From Acinetobacter calcoaceticus ANC 3811 (GTDB taxonomy: Bacteria > Pseudomonadota > Gammaproteobacteria > Pseudomonadales > Moraxellaceae), in assembly GCF_000399665.1 (NCBI RefSeq), contig NZ_KB976986.1:2625261-2689260 (forward strand): DNA of 64,000 nucleotides. Reading direction: 5' to 3'. The notes beneath the pieces were generated by a model. The model was not told where the DNA came from, did not search any database, and saw only the letters and a list, made by a program, of their open reading frames with translations. Shown here one piece after another: positions 28,213 through 36,526 of the stretch (its first letter is position 1; every line of letters starts with the position of its first letter). The position numbers and the translations under genes are program-made.

Positions 28213-28809
28213 ATGGCTTTTATTCTGGGAGTCACAGGTGGAATTGGTAGCGGAAAATCTGCTGCAACACAATGGTTTGAATCCCAAGGAATACAAGTCG
28301 TCGATGCTGACATCGTTGCTCGCGAAGTAGTTGAAAAAGGCCAACCTGCGCTTCAAAAAATCCAACAAACTTTTGGAGATTGGGTGCTTCAATCCGATGG
28401 AAATCTAGATCGTCGTGCCCTACGCGAACATATTTTTCAAAACCCTGAAGCAAGACAAACACTTGAGAAAATTACACATCCAGCCATTCGCCAATCTATT
28501 ATCCAGCAATTACAAAATCCGCGTAGCGCCTATGTGATTTTGGTTTCTCCATTACTTTTTGAAACCAATCAGCATCAACTGGTTAATCACACTTTATTAG
28601 TTGATGCGAGTGAACAAACTCAAATTCAGCGTGCCAGCCAACGCGATGGGCAAAACCAAGAACAAATTCAGAAAATTATTGCAGCACAAATGCCACGCGA
28701 GCGTAAACGCGAACTTGCAAATGACATTGTGTTTAATGACGGATTACTCGAACATTTACATCAACAATTAGAGCCGTTACATCAAAGTTATTTGAAACGC
28801 ACAAATTAA
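28213..28809 (+). CDS. coaE: Dephospho-CoA kinase
   Basis: 198 residues. Performs the last step of coenzyme A synthesis. The P-loop is GGIGSGKS at about 9-16, followed by the DADIVAREVVEKG substrate block. GGGAGG precedes the ATG. It follows pilD as in many gammaproteobacteria and overlaps the convergent permease gene by 4 bases. Confidence 0.96.
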   Translation: MAFILGVTGGIGSGKSAATQWFESQGIQVVDADIVAREVVEKGQPALQKIQQTFGDWVLQSDGNLDRRALREHIFQNPEARQTLEKITHPAIRQSIIQQLQNPRSAYVILVSPLLFETNQHQLVNHTLLVDASEQTQIQRASQRDGQNQEQIQKIIAAQMPRERKRELANDIVFNDGLLEHLHQQLEPLHQSYLKRTN

Positions 28810-29720
28810 TTTGGTTTATTTTGCTGTTTAATTTTTTGTGCCAAGCTATCTGGTCGAAACCATCGCCAAGGTTGTAAGGCACCCACTCCCATACCGACCA
28901 AGCCCACCACAATAGATGAACTGAGTGACTCACCCAACAATGGCACAGCCAATATTGCTGCAATAAACGGCGCCAAAGTCACAATACTTCCTGTTTTAAA
29001 AGCACCAAGTCTCTGAATCGCTGCAACATAAGTCAGAGTTGCAATAATAACGACAAACACGCCATGAAAAATGCCCTGTATCGCTAAATGAACAGGACTG
29101 ACTTCCATGAAATGCTTAGGCAAAAATAAAATATAGATTGGCAAATAAATAATTGCAGACCAAATCGCAACACTTGCCATTGAGTGCCATGCAGACAGTT
29201 TCCACTGTTTAAGTAATACAGTGAAAATACCCCACCAAATCGCACTAATAAAAAGGAGTAAATCACCTATTCCAAAAGCAGAGGCATTACCTTGCAGCAT
29301 CAAAGCGCTCATAAGGGCCAAAGCCGCGATCATGATTGCAAGACTAGCCCAGGTATGTTTATCAAATGGCTGTCTAAATAAAATGTATGCTGCAAACGCA
29401 GTACAAATTGGAATACAACCATTTAAGAAAATTGCAGCGTGCGCAGCGGGAGCATAGAGAAAAGCGGTATAGACGGTAAGACAATAAATGACTCCGCCAA
29501 TCAACGCCAAAATAACCGCATGCTTACTCCATAAAAAAGCGAGATCTTTTTTATAGATTAAAATAGGCATTAAAATTAGAAAAGCTATAGCGAAGCGCAG
29601 TGCGGCAATATCCCAAGCACTGATGTGCCACTGTGCATTTAAACGGGCAAAAAGCGTAAACCCGCCCCAAATGCACATGGTCACCAATACAAAGAAATAA
29701 CCTTGCTTACGGGGAGACAT
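28806..29720 (-). CDS. EamA-type DMT-superfamily permease
   Basis: A 304-residue inner-membrane protein with ten predicted membrane segments in two EamA halves, the second beginning near LLLFISAIWWG. Such permeases export amino acids, metabolites or drugs; the substrate cannot be read from sequence. It is convergent with coaE (4-base overlap, no terminator visible) and lies 35 bases downstream of rlmB on the same strand. Confidence 0.88.
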   Translation of the reverse strand: MSPRKQGYFFVLVTMCIWGGFTLFARLNAQWHISAWDIAALRFAIAFLILMPILIYKKDLAFLWSKHAVILALIGGVIYCLTVYTAFLYAPAAHAAIFLNGCIPICTAFAAYILFRQPFDKHTWASLAIMIAALALMSALMLQGNASAFGIGDLLLFISAIWWGIFTVLLKQWKLSAWHSMASVAIWSAIIYLPIYILFLPKHFMEVSPVHLAIQGIFHGVFVVIIATLTYVAAIQRLGAFKTGSIVTLAPFIAAILAVPLLGESLSSSIVVGLVGMGVGALQPWRWFRPDSLAQKIKQQNKPN

Positions 29721-29755
29721 ATCAAGATGACTTAAAAACTAGAAAGGCAGCTAAA

Positions 29756-30505
29756 TTATACCTCAGAACGCTGGCGGCAAGCCTCATAAAGTGCCATACC
29801 CGTCGCTACACTGACATTTAGACTTTGTAGATTTCCTGACATAGGAATATAAACTTTATGATCACACTGTGCCTGTGTAATAGGACGCAAACCGGTATCT
29901 TCGGCTCCCATCACAATCACAACTGGACCAGAAAAATCGCATTTTTGAAGTGGTAATGCACTTTCATCAAGCATGGTCCCAATCACGCGCACATGCGTTG
30001 TTTCTTTAAGATGAGCCAATGTACGAGCTAAATTTGTGACTTGAATGAATTTAACTTTCTCGGCTCCACCCGCTGCAACTTTACGAGCAGTTGGCGTTAA
30101 ACTTGCTGCACGATCACGAGGCACAATAACTGCTTGCACACCCATCGCAGCGGCAGTACGAATACAAGCCCCTAGGTTATGTGGGTCTGTCACCTGATCC
30201 AATGCCAACAACAAGGCATCTGGAGTTTCACTTAAGATTTGATCAAGATCTTGCTCATTTAAGACAGGATGTGGACGCACTGCTGCCACCACCCCTTGAT
30301 GAAATGGTAGGCCTGCAAGTTTTTCAAGACTATCGCGGCTTGCTTTTTGTACACTGATTCCAAAAGGCTCTGCCAATTGCAAAATCTTTTGCAAACGCTG
30401 ATCATCCCGTCCTTTTAAAGTAAACAGGGTTAGCACACGCTCTGGCTCAAGCTCTAGCAATGACTCCACTGAATGAACGCCATAATAATATTCCTGTTTT
30501 GCCAT
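29756..30505 (-). CDS. rlmB: 23S rRNA 2'-O-methyltransferase RlmB (G2251)
   Basis: 249 residues, SPOUT family. The N-terminal substrate-binding domain starts YYYGVHSVESLLE. The knotted SAM site is formed by DPHNLGACIRTAAA, IVMGAEDTGL and SGNLQSLNVSVATG, the three SpoU motifs. GAGGTC precedes the ATG. Confidence 0.95.
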   Translation of the reverse strand: MAKQEYYYGVHSVESLLELEPERVLTLFTLKGRDDQRLQKILQLAEPFGISVQKASRDSLEKLAGLPFHQGVVAAVRPHPVLNEQDLDQILSETPDALLLALDQVTDPHNLGACIRTAAAMGVQAVIVPRDRAASLTPTARKVAAGGAEKVKFIQVTNLARTLAHLKETTHVRVIGTMLDESALPLQKCDFSGPVVIVMGAEDTGLRPITQAQCDHKVYIPMSGNLQSLNVSVATGMALYEACRQRSEV

Positions 30506-30526
30506 GCATGACCTCTAACAACGTTT

Positions 30527-30570
30527 GAGCAAAAAAATAAAAATCCTGCAAAGCCAACTTCGCAGGATTT
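30527..30570 (-). terminator. Terminator downstream of ppnP
   Basis: Stem AAATCCTGC (30541-30549) with GCAGGATTT (30562-30570), extended by AAG/CTT with loop CCAA; on the minus strand it is followed by a T-rich tract. Confidence 0.85.
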
Positions 30571-30607
30571 CTTTGGGCATAGTGTACCCGATTTGAATAG
30601 GAATTTC

Positions 30608-30934
30608 TTAGCCTTCTAAATGGCACACGTAATCGAGCACTTCATCAGTTTCGATTTTAAAAAGACTATTGCCTGGCACATAAAATGATTGCCCCGCACG
30701 GAACAACTCACTTTCATTGCTGTCTGCAATTGTTACGCGACATTCACCTGAAATAATTTCCATACGCTCAGGAACATGCGTTTCAAAAGTTAAAGCTTGC
30801 TCAGTCGGCAAAATAACACCTAGTGTTTTTTTCGTTCCATCTTCAAATTGCACGGTATGGCTGATACATGCTCCACCAAAATAAACGTTTGATTTTTTGA
30901 TGACCGTTACATGATCAAATTGGTTTGTACTCAT
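30608..30934 (-). CDS. ppnP: Pyrimidine/purine nucleoside phosphorylase PpnP
   Basis: A 108-residue cupin-fold protein (formerly DUF1255/YaiE) with the blocks NVYFGGACISHTV, KTLGVILP and YVPGNSLFKIE. E. coli PpnP phosphorolyses several nucleosides to base and ribose 1-phosphate. ATG 30934 is preferred over ATG 30940, since GGAGA is 8 bases before the former and too close to the latter. Confidence 0.9.
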   Translation of the reverse strand: MSTNQFDHVTVIKKSNVYFGGACISHTVQFEDGTKKTLGVILPTEQALTFETHVPERMEIISGECRVTIADSNESELFRAGQSFYVPGNSLFKIETDEVLDYVCHLEG

Positions 30935-31010
30935 GCACATTCTCCAGATAATGCCATATTTATATAAATTATGATGAATGTAGTTTAATTGTGCCTAAAT
31001 AACTAATCAA

Positions 31011-32321
31011 TCAGTTTTCATACGGATAGACTTGTAATTTCCACTGCTCTGCCTGAATTTTTTTGGCAAAAGCATGAGGTAAGTTAATCTCAATATTTCG
31101 ATTACTCGACACAATTGCATCGTATCTGCAAACTTCGACCTGATTTTCATCTAAAAGTACCCAACTCACTCTTTGTGCTGTTGGATGGGCGACTGCGGTG
31201 GTCACTACTGGTAAGCCGTCATTCATTCCTACATGAAAATTTTCACTGTCATTTTGCATTAACGCCAGATCGTAAGCGGGAAAATCGCTAGCATCTGAAT
31301 CGAATTGCTGGCTATCGTGTATAAGCACACTCTGTTTTAAAGTCGGCCAAATACAATAGCGCAAATAATGCTGATCCATCACCCGATTATCCAGATAACG
31401 TCCGGTGGCAACATAATCTCTGATATGTGCTTCAATATTATGAAAAATCCCTGTACATCCACCCCACATTCCAGCCAAAATTAGTTCGGTATGAGAATAA
31501 CTATCTCGCATTAAATGAAACCATTTATCACTCTTGAGCCATGCATCTACAGCCGCCTTTTCACGGTGCGACACAATAGAGTCGGCATCACGAATCAGAA
31601 AATGCTTAACTGTTGGATCATCCATCACAAAAAAACGCCAGAACAGCCCTGATAATTGCTTTTGAGAGTCCGTCACTTGTACCACTTGCGCCCCCTTCTC
31701 TTTTAAGCGCTGTTGTACAAGTACTGGTACAGTATCATCCACATAAAATCGACACGTCCATTCTGGATAAATCTGTTTGGCTAGCTGAGTATTTAAAATA
31801 GAGGTTTCACAATAACGCGGGTTGGCTCCAAACAAAGAGAAAGCAATAATATTTTCTTCAGGATTTGAACTAAACTCAGGTGGCGCATGACTTGGAATCG
31901 GTAAAACAGGTTCACTTTTAACGAGTTCTTTTTTGGTTGTAATTGCCAAGCGTCCAAATTTAATTGTTTCTTCTTTTTTATTTAAATGATGGCAAACTTC
32001 TGTGAGCCCGTCATATAAGTTTGTATTTACGTTAGCTCCACTTGCCTGAATCGCTTGTAAATAATGTTGGTAGGCATCGGTATAACGACCTAAGCGTAGC
32101 TCGGTATAAGCCAAGTCAGATAAAGCTCCCGAATGCTTAGGAACTAAACTAACGGCTTGTTTAACATGTTGATAAGCTTTGGCATAATTGCCTTGTGCGG
32201 CTGCTTGTTTAAAAGCATTAAAATGTTGATTTAAAATTTTATTCATTTCCGCAGGATTGTTTTTTTTATGGCGATTGATCATCCCTAAGGACGGTTTCGG
32301 TAAGCTTAATGTTTTTTTCAT
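31011..32321 (-). CDS. TPR protein fused to a glycosyltransferase-like domain
   Basis: A 436-residue cytoplasmic protein. Residues about 25-125 are three TPR-like units (NYAKAYQHVKQAVSLVPKHS, RYTDAYQHYLQAIQAS). From about 150 onward is a domain that begins ENIIAFSLFGANPRYCE and contains YPEWTCRFYVDD, then LIRDADSIVS with a D-x-D motif and MWGGCTG, all typical of GT-A glycosyltransferases. Substrate unknown. ATG 32321 was taken; TTG 32336 is an alternative. Divergent from recN and not linked to a known polysaccharide locus here. Confidence 0.72.
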   Translation of the reverse strand: MKKTLSLPKPSLGMINRHKKNNPAEMNKILNQHFNAFKQAAAQGNYAKAYQHVKQAVSLVPKHSGALSDLAYTELRLGRYTDAYQHYLQAIQASGANVNTNLYDGLTEVCHHLNKKEETIKFGRLAITTKKELVKSEPVLPIPSHAPPEFSSNPEENIIAFSLFGANPRYCETSILNTQLAKQIYPEWTCRFYVDDTVPVLVQQRLKEKGAQVVQVTDSQKQLSGLFWRFFVMDDPTVKHFLIRDADSIVSHREKAAVDAWLKSDKWFHLMRDSYSHTELILAGMWGGCTGIFHNIEAHIRDYVATGRYLDNRVMDQHYLRYCIWPTLKQSVLIHDSQQFDSDASDFPAYDLALMQNDSENFHVGMNDGLPVVTTAVAHPTAQRVSWVLLDENQVEVCRYDAIVSSNRNIEINLPHAFAKKIQAEQWKLQVYPYEN

Positions 32322-32435
32322 TGTAAATATCCGCAATCTTGCTGTTCTATAATTTCAGTTAGAATAATAGATCACTTGTAGCAAATTCAAAACTTCTCTA
32401 TCTTTAACCCATAATTTGGCGCGTTGGATGCGTTT

Positions 32436-34103
32436 ATGCTCACACATTTAACTTTAATTAATTTTGCATTAGCTGATCATTTAGCTATTGATATAGAACA
32501 GGGATTTAATGTTCTAACAGGTGAAACAGGTGCCGGAAAATCATTATTACTGGATGCACTTTCTGCCTGTCTAGGGGATCGTACAGATACAAATTATGTC
32601 CGTTATGGTTCGGACAAAGCGGATATCACCGCTGTTTTTACCTATCAAAATAATAGTCCTGAAGCAAAATGGCTCCAAGAACACGAGCTAGATGATGATT
32701 CTGGGGAAATTCATTTACGTCGCGTTATTTTTGCAACTGGACGCAGTAAAGCATGGGTGAATGGCCGCCCAAGCAGTTTATCTGAACTCAAAGAGTTAGG
32801 ACGTTTGCTCGTTCAACTTTATAGTCAGCACAGCCAGCAGCAACTTCTTGAACCACCTTACCCAAAGCATTGGTTAGATCGTTATAACAATTTTTACGTT
32901 GAAGCGAATGATGTCCGTGAAGCCTACAGCTCATGGCAACGCACGATTCGTTTGCATCAGGCTGCCTTAGATGCACAAGCAACACGTTTGCAACGCATTG
33001 GCACTTTAGAGCATCAAATCGAGGAACTCGAAGAGGTCATTCAAACCGACTATAAAGAAATTGAGCAAGAGTTTGATCGTCTTAGTCATCATGAACATAT
33101 CATGCAAGACTGTAGCTATAGCTTAAATATTTTAGATGAAGCTGAACAAAATATTACTCAAGAAATGTCTTCGATTATTCGCAGATTAGAGTCCCACGCG
33201 GGCCGCAGCGAACACCTTTCTGAGATTTATAATTCTTTATTGAATGCCCAAAGTGAAATAGATGATGCAACGGCAAACTTGCGTCAATTTATTGATCGTC
33301 AAAGTTTTGATCCCGAGCGAATGGAAGAGCTCAATACTAAACTTGAGGTTTTTCATCGTCTGGCACGTAAATATCGAACTCAACCAGAAACGCTTAAAGA
33401 AGAATATGAAGGTTGGCAACGTGAGCTTGAGCAATTGCATCAACTTGAAGACCCAGAAACACTGGCAGAGCAAGTTGAAAAATCTCATGAGGAGTTTTTA
33501 GAAAAAGCTCAGCATTTAGACAATATACGTCGTGAAGCTGCCGCGCCGCTTGCTAAACAATTAACTGAACAAGTGAAACCTTTAGCGCTACCAGAAGCAC
33601 ACTTCGAGTTTAAGTTTGAACCATTAGAACAACCGGGTGCGGAAGGTTTAAGCTTTATTCAACTTTTATTTACTGCCAACAAGGGTATCCCTCCACAACC
33701 ATTGGCACGCGTGGCCTCAGGTGGTGAGCTTTCTCGTATTGCACTCGTGATGCAAGTCATGAATGCTGAAAAAACTGAATCTGAAGTTTTGGTGTTTGAT
33801 GAAATTGATGTCGGGATCAGTGGTGGCACCGCAGAAGTTGTAGGACGTTTACTTGCTGACTTGGCACAACATGTCCAACTCTTATGTATTACTCACCAAG
33901 CACAAGTTGCTGCACAGTCTGATCAGCATTTATTGGTGAAAAAACAACAAACTGACCCAGCGAGCAGTACAATTGTAGAACTTGATGAAAATCAAATCAT
34001 TTATGAGTTAGCTCGCATGTCAGGTGGTGTTGAAATTAATGAAACAACCTTACAGCACGCAAAACAATTACGCCAACTTAAATTTCAGGCTTCTTCAAAT
34101 TAA
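32436..34103 (+). CDS. recN: DNA repair protein RecN
   Basis: A 555-residue SMC-like ATPase for double-strand-break repair. Walker A GETGAGKS is near residue 30, coiled coil spans roughly 150-350, the signature ASGGELSRIAL and Walker B VLVFDEIDVGISG lie near 435-470. The ATG at 32436 gives the family start MLTHLTLINFA; the longer TTG frame at 32424 has no support. No LexA-type box was recognised upstream, as expected for a genus that lacks LexA. Confidence 0.96.
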   Translation: MLTHLTLINFALADHLAIDIEQGFNVLTGETGAGKSLLLDALSACLGDRTDTNYVRYGSDKADITAVFTYQNNSPEAKWLQEHELDDDSGEIHLRRVIFATGRSKAWVNGRPSSLSELKELGRLLVQLYSQHSQQQLLEPPYPKHWLDRYNNFYVEANDVREAYSSWQRTIRLHQAALDAQATRLQRIGTLEHQIEELEEVIQTDYKEIEQEFDRLSHHEHIMQDCSYSLNILDEAEQNITQEMSSIIRRLESHAGRSEHLSEIYNSLLNAQSEIDDATANLRQFIDRQSFDPERMEELNTKLEVFHRLARKYRTQPETLKEEYEGWQRELEQLHQLEDPETLAEQVEKSHEEFLEKAQHLDNIRREAAAPLAKQLTEQVKPLALPEAHFEFKFEPLEQPGAEGLSFIQLLFTANKGIPPQPLARVASGGELSRIALVMQVMNAEKTESEVLVFDEIDVGISGGTAEVVGRLLADLAQHVQLLCITHQAQVAAQSDQHLLVKKQQTDPASSTIVELDENQIIYELARMSGGVEINETTLQHAKQLRQLKFQASSN

Positions 34104-34228
34104 TAAAGAAAATGAGAGAAAAAGATTGGCGAAATCCGATTAACTCTTGTATGTTGATAAAAAGAACCTATATAGATAAAAGGGTCGAGAGGCCCTCTAG
34201 TGACATTTTTTGAGGGAGAACCGCTTAG

Positions 34229-34783
34229 GTGACCAAACAATATCTGACTCACCGTTGTCTGATTGCCCCGCCAGAAATGGCAGATGACTTTTTCGCAAAC
34301 ACTGTAATTTATCTTGCCCGTCATGATGAAGAAGGTGCTCAAGGCATTATTATTAATCGTCCTTCTGGTATTCAAATTAAAGAATTACTCCATGACCTCG
34401 ACATTGAAGCAGACAATGTAAATCCACATGCGGTTTTACAAGGTGGCCCTTTACGTCCCGAAGCTGGATTTGTTCTTCATACTGGACAACCAACATGGCA
34501 TTCATCTATTGCTGTAGGTGAAAATGTTTGTATTACCACCAGTAAAGATATTCTTGATGCAATTGCCCATAACGAAGGTGTAGGTCGATATCAGATCGCT
34601 CTCGGCTATGCGAGCTGGAGCAAAAATCAGTTAGAAGACGAAATTACACGTGGTGACTGGCTCATTTGTGATGCCGACATGGATCTGATTTTTAACCTGC
34701 CTTATGACGATCGTTGGGATGCAGCTTATAAAAAAATTGGTGTAGACCGCGCGTGGCTAGCATCTGAAATCGGACACGCTTAA
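34229..34783 (+). CDS. yqgE: YqgE/AlgH family protein
   Basis: 184 residues beginning at GTG 34229 with GAGGGAG about 10 bases upstream. The DUF179 blocks are clear: [52 protein letters not shown]. Role uncertain; the name AlgH comes from an alginate phenotype in Pseudomonas. It overlaps ruvX by one base, the common pairing. Confidence 0.94.
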   Translation: MTKQYLTHRCLIAPPEMADDFFANTVIYLARHDEEGAQGIIINRPSGIQIKELLHDLDIEADNVNPHAVLQGGPLRPEAGFVLHTGQPTWHSSIAVGENVCITTSKDILDAIAHNEGVGRYQIALGYASWSKNQLEDEITRGDWLICDADMDLIFNLPYDDRWDAAYKKIGVDRAWLASEIGHA

Positions 34784-35223
34784 TGACCGAAACACAATCA
34801 AAATCGATTATGGCTTTTGACTTTGGTACTCAAAAAATGGGAATGGCGATTGGCCAGTCTTCAATTGAAAGTGCCAATCCTCTCCCTCTATTTGTCATGA
34901 AAGATGGTATTCCAAACTGGGATCAGCTCTTAAAAATTGTGAAAGAATGGCAACCCGATTTATTTTTGGTTGGCCTGCCATTAAATATGGATGATAGTGA
35001 GTCCGAACTCTCTACACGTGCCCGCAAATTTGCGAGACGTTTACGTCATCAAACCAACATAGAAACGTTGATGGTAGATGAGCGTTTAACTACACGTGAA
35101 GCGCGAGAAGAACTAGGTTTTTACCAAGAACAAGGTCGAGCAAAAAAGCTATCCGCAGACAGTTTTGCTGCTGCACTACTCATTCAGAGTTGGTATCGAA
35201 ATCCAGTTGGATTAACGCCATAA
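34783..35223 (+). CDS. ruvX: RuvX/YqgF, putative RNase H-fold Holliday junction or pre-16S rRNA nuclease
   Basis: 146 residues starting FDFGTQKMGMAIGQS, the RNase H-like first strand with the catalytic Asp. Further blocks are LVGLPLNMD and MVDERLTTREA. In E. coli YqgF takes part in 16S rRNA 5' end processing. Start codon overlaps the yqgE stop (TAATG). Confidence 0.94.
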   Translation: MTETQSKSIMAFDFGTQKMGMAIGQSSIESANPLPLFVMKDGIPNWDQLLKIVKEWQPDLFLVGLPLNMDDSESELSTRARKFARRLRHQTNIETLMVDERLTTREAREELGFYQEQGRAKKLSADSFAAALLIQSWYRNPVGLTP

Positions 35224-35226
35224 AAC

Positions 35227-35260
35227 AAAAAAGCATGTAATTAAAACTACATGCTTTTTT
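35227..35260. terminator. Bidirectional terminator between ruvX and the HlyD gene
   Basis: A 13-bp inverted repeat (35227-35239 with 35248-35260) with A-run and T-run on its sides, between convergent genes. Confidence 0.92.
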
Positions 35261-35278
35261 AATTAAATCACTTCGATT

Positions 35279-36280
35279 TTATTTTTCAACGATATGCACA
35301 GTCGCAGTTCGTCCAGAGACAAAAGCAAGTTCATTCTTCGGTGTTTCATCTAACACAATCTTCACAGGCACACGCTGCGCTAAACGAACCCAACTAAAAG
35401 TTGGATTTACATTGGCAAGAAGTTTAGAGCTGCTTGAGCGCTCACGATCTTCAATACCCGATGCAATACCTTGTACATGTCCTTTAATTTTCTGGTTATC
35501 ACCCATTAATTGCACAGTAGCCTGATCGCCTACATGAATACGATTTAACTTGGTCTCTTCAAAATAACCCACCACATAGAGCTGTTTGCGATCAAGTAAT
35601 GCTGCAACAGCCTGCCCAACTTGGACATAGTTACCTGGACGCATATCAAAGTTAGATAATGTACCATCAGCTGGGGCAATTACCGCGGCACGATGCATAT
35701 TAAGCTCGGCCAAATGTACATTGCTTGTTGCAACCTCAATAAGAGCCTGTTGTTGCTTAACAGTTGCTTCCGCCTGCTGAATTGCTGCTTGGAGTTGCTC
35801 ATGCTCTGCAAGGGATTGATCACGTGTGGCAAACACTTGGTCTTGTTCTTGTTTAGAGATAGCGCCATCCATTAGGTTCGAGTAACGACCGGCATTTTTC
35901 TCGGCCAATTTGATATTACTGGCTGATTTAATCAAATTCGCTTTTGCTTGTGCCAAACCCGCCTGCGCTTGAGCAAAGGCTGCATTTGCTTTTGCTAAAT
36001 CCGATTTGGCCTGCTCTACATCTAAAGCTCGACGAGAAACATCAATTTTAAAGAGCACCTGACCTTTTTTCACAGTCTGGTTATCTTGAACCAATACTTC
36101 TGTGACAAGACCAGCGACATCCGAAGATACTTGAATAACGTCACCACGCACTCGACCATCGCGTGTCCACGGCGCTGCATTATAGTAGTTCCACAAATGC
36201 ACAATGGTATAGACCGCCACCATTAATGCGACAATCAAAATTACTGGACGGATGACCTTTTTCAAATCCACCTGATTCAT
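35279..36280 (-). CDS. HlyD-family periplasmic adaptor subunit (AaeA/EmrA-like)
   Basis: 333 residues: one N-terminal membrane anchor (about 9-28), a biotinyl-lipoyl-like half with PWTRDGRVRGDVIQVSSDVAGLV, a long helical hairpin rich in Ala/Gln (80-180), then beta-barrel APADGTLSNFDMRPGNYV. ATG 36280 is preferred over GTG 36289 as AGGTGAG is correctly spaced for the ATG. It is third in the FUSC-DUF1656-HlyD operon, the layout of aromatic-acid (AaeXAB) efflux systems. Confidence 0.9.
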   Translation of the reverse strand: MNQVDLKKVIRPVILIVALMVAVYTIVHLWNYYNAAPWTRDGRVRGDVIQVSSDVAGLVTEVLVQDNQTVKKGQVLFKIDVSRRALDVEQAKSDLAKANAAFAQAQAGLAQAKANLIKSASNIKLAEKNAGRYSNLMDGAISKQEQDQVFATRDQSLAEHEQLQAAIQQAEATVKQQQALIEVATSNVHLAELNMHRAAVIAPADGTLSNFDMRPGNYVQVGQAVAALLDRKQLYVVGYFEETKLNRIHVGDQATVQLMGDNQKIKGHVQGIASGIEDRERSSSSKLLANVNPTFSWVRLAQRVPVKIVLDETPKNELAFVSGRTATVHIVEK

Positions 36281-36319
36281 TTCACTCACCTAACTCAATC
36301 TTTAATTTCGCAATCATCT

Positions 36320-36526
36320 CTATGCACCCACCCCAACAAAAATTTGATGTATGACCAAAAGCAATAAAAGGTAAAAGCACAAATTGAAAATACTAGGTAA
36401 TGCAATCCAGCCTTGTGCAATCCACTTGTTGGTCAAAGGACTCAACCCACGGAAACATATATATGCCAAGAGGGCTTGGACGAGCAAAGAAGGCACGTAA
36501 ATACCATAAACATTAAACTCACCCAT
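36320..36526 (-). CDS. DUF1656 (AaeX-like) small membrane protein
   Basis: A 68-residue protein with two hydrophobic segments, starting MGEFNVYGIYVPSLLVQ, the typical DUF1656 opening. It overlaps the FUSC gene by 8 bases and precedes the HlyD gene by 39. AGGAG lies about 10 bases upstream of the ATG. Function within such pumps is unknown. Confidence 0.9.
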   Translation of the reverse strand: MGEFNVYGIYVPSLLVQALLAYICFRGLSPLTNKWIAQGWIALPSIFNLCFYLLLLLVIHQIFVGVGA

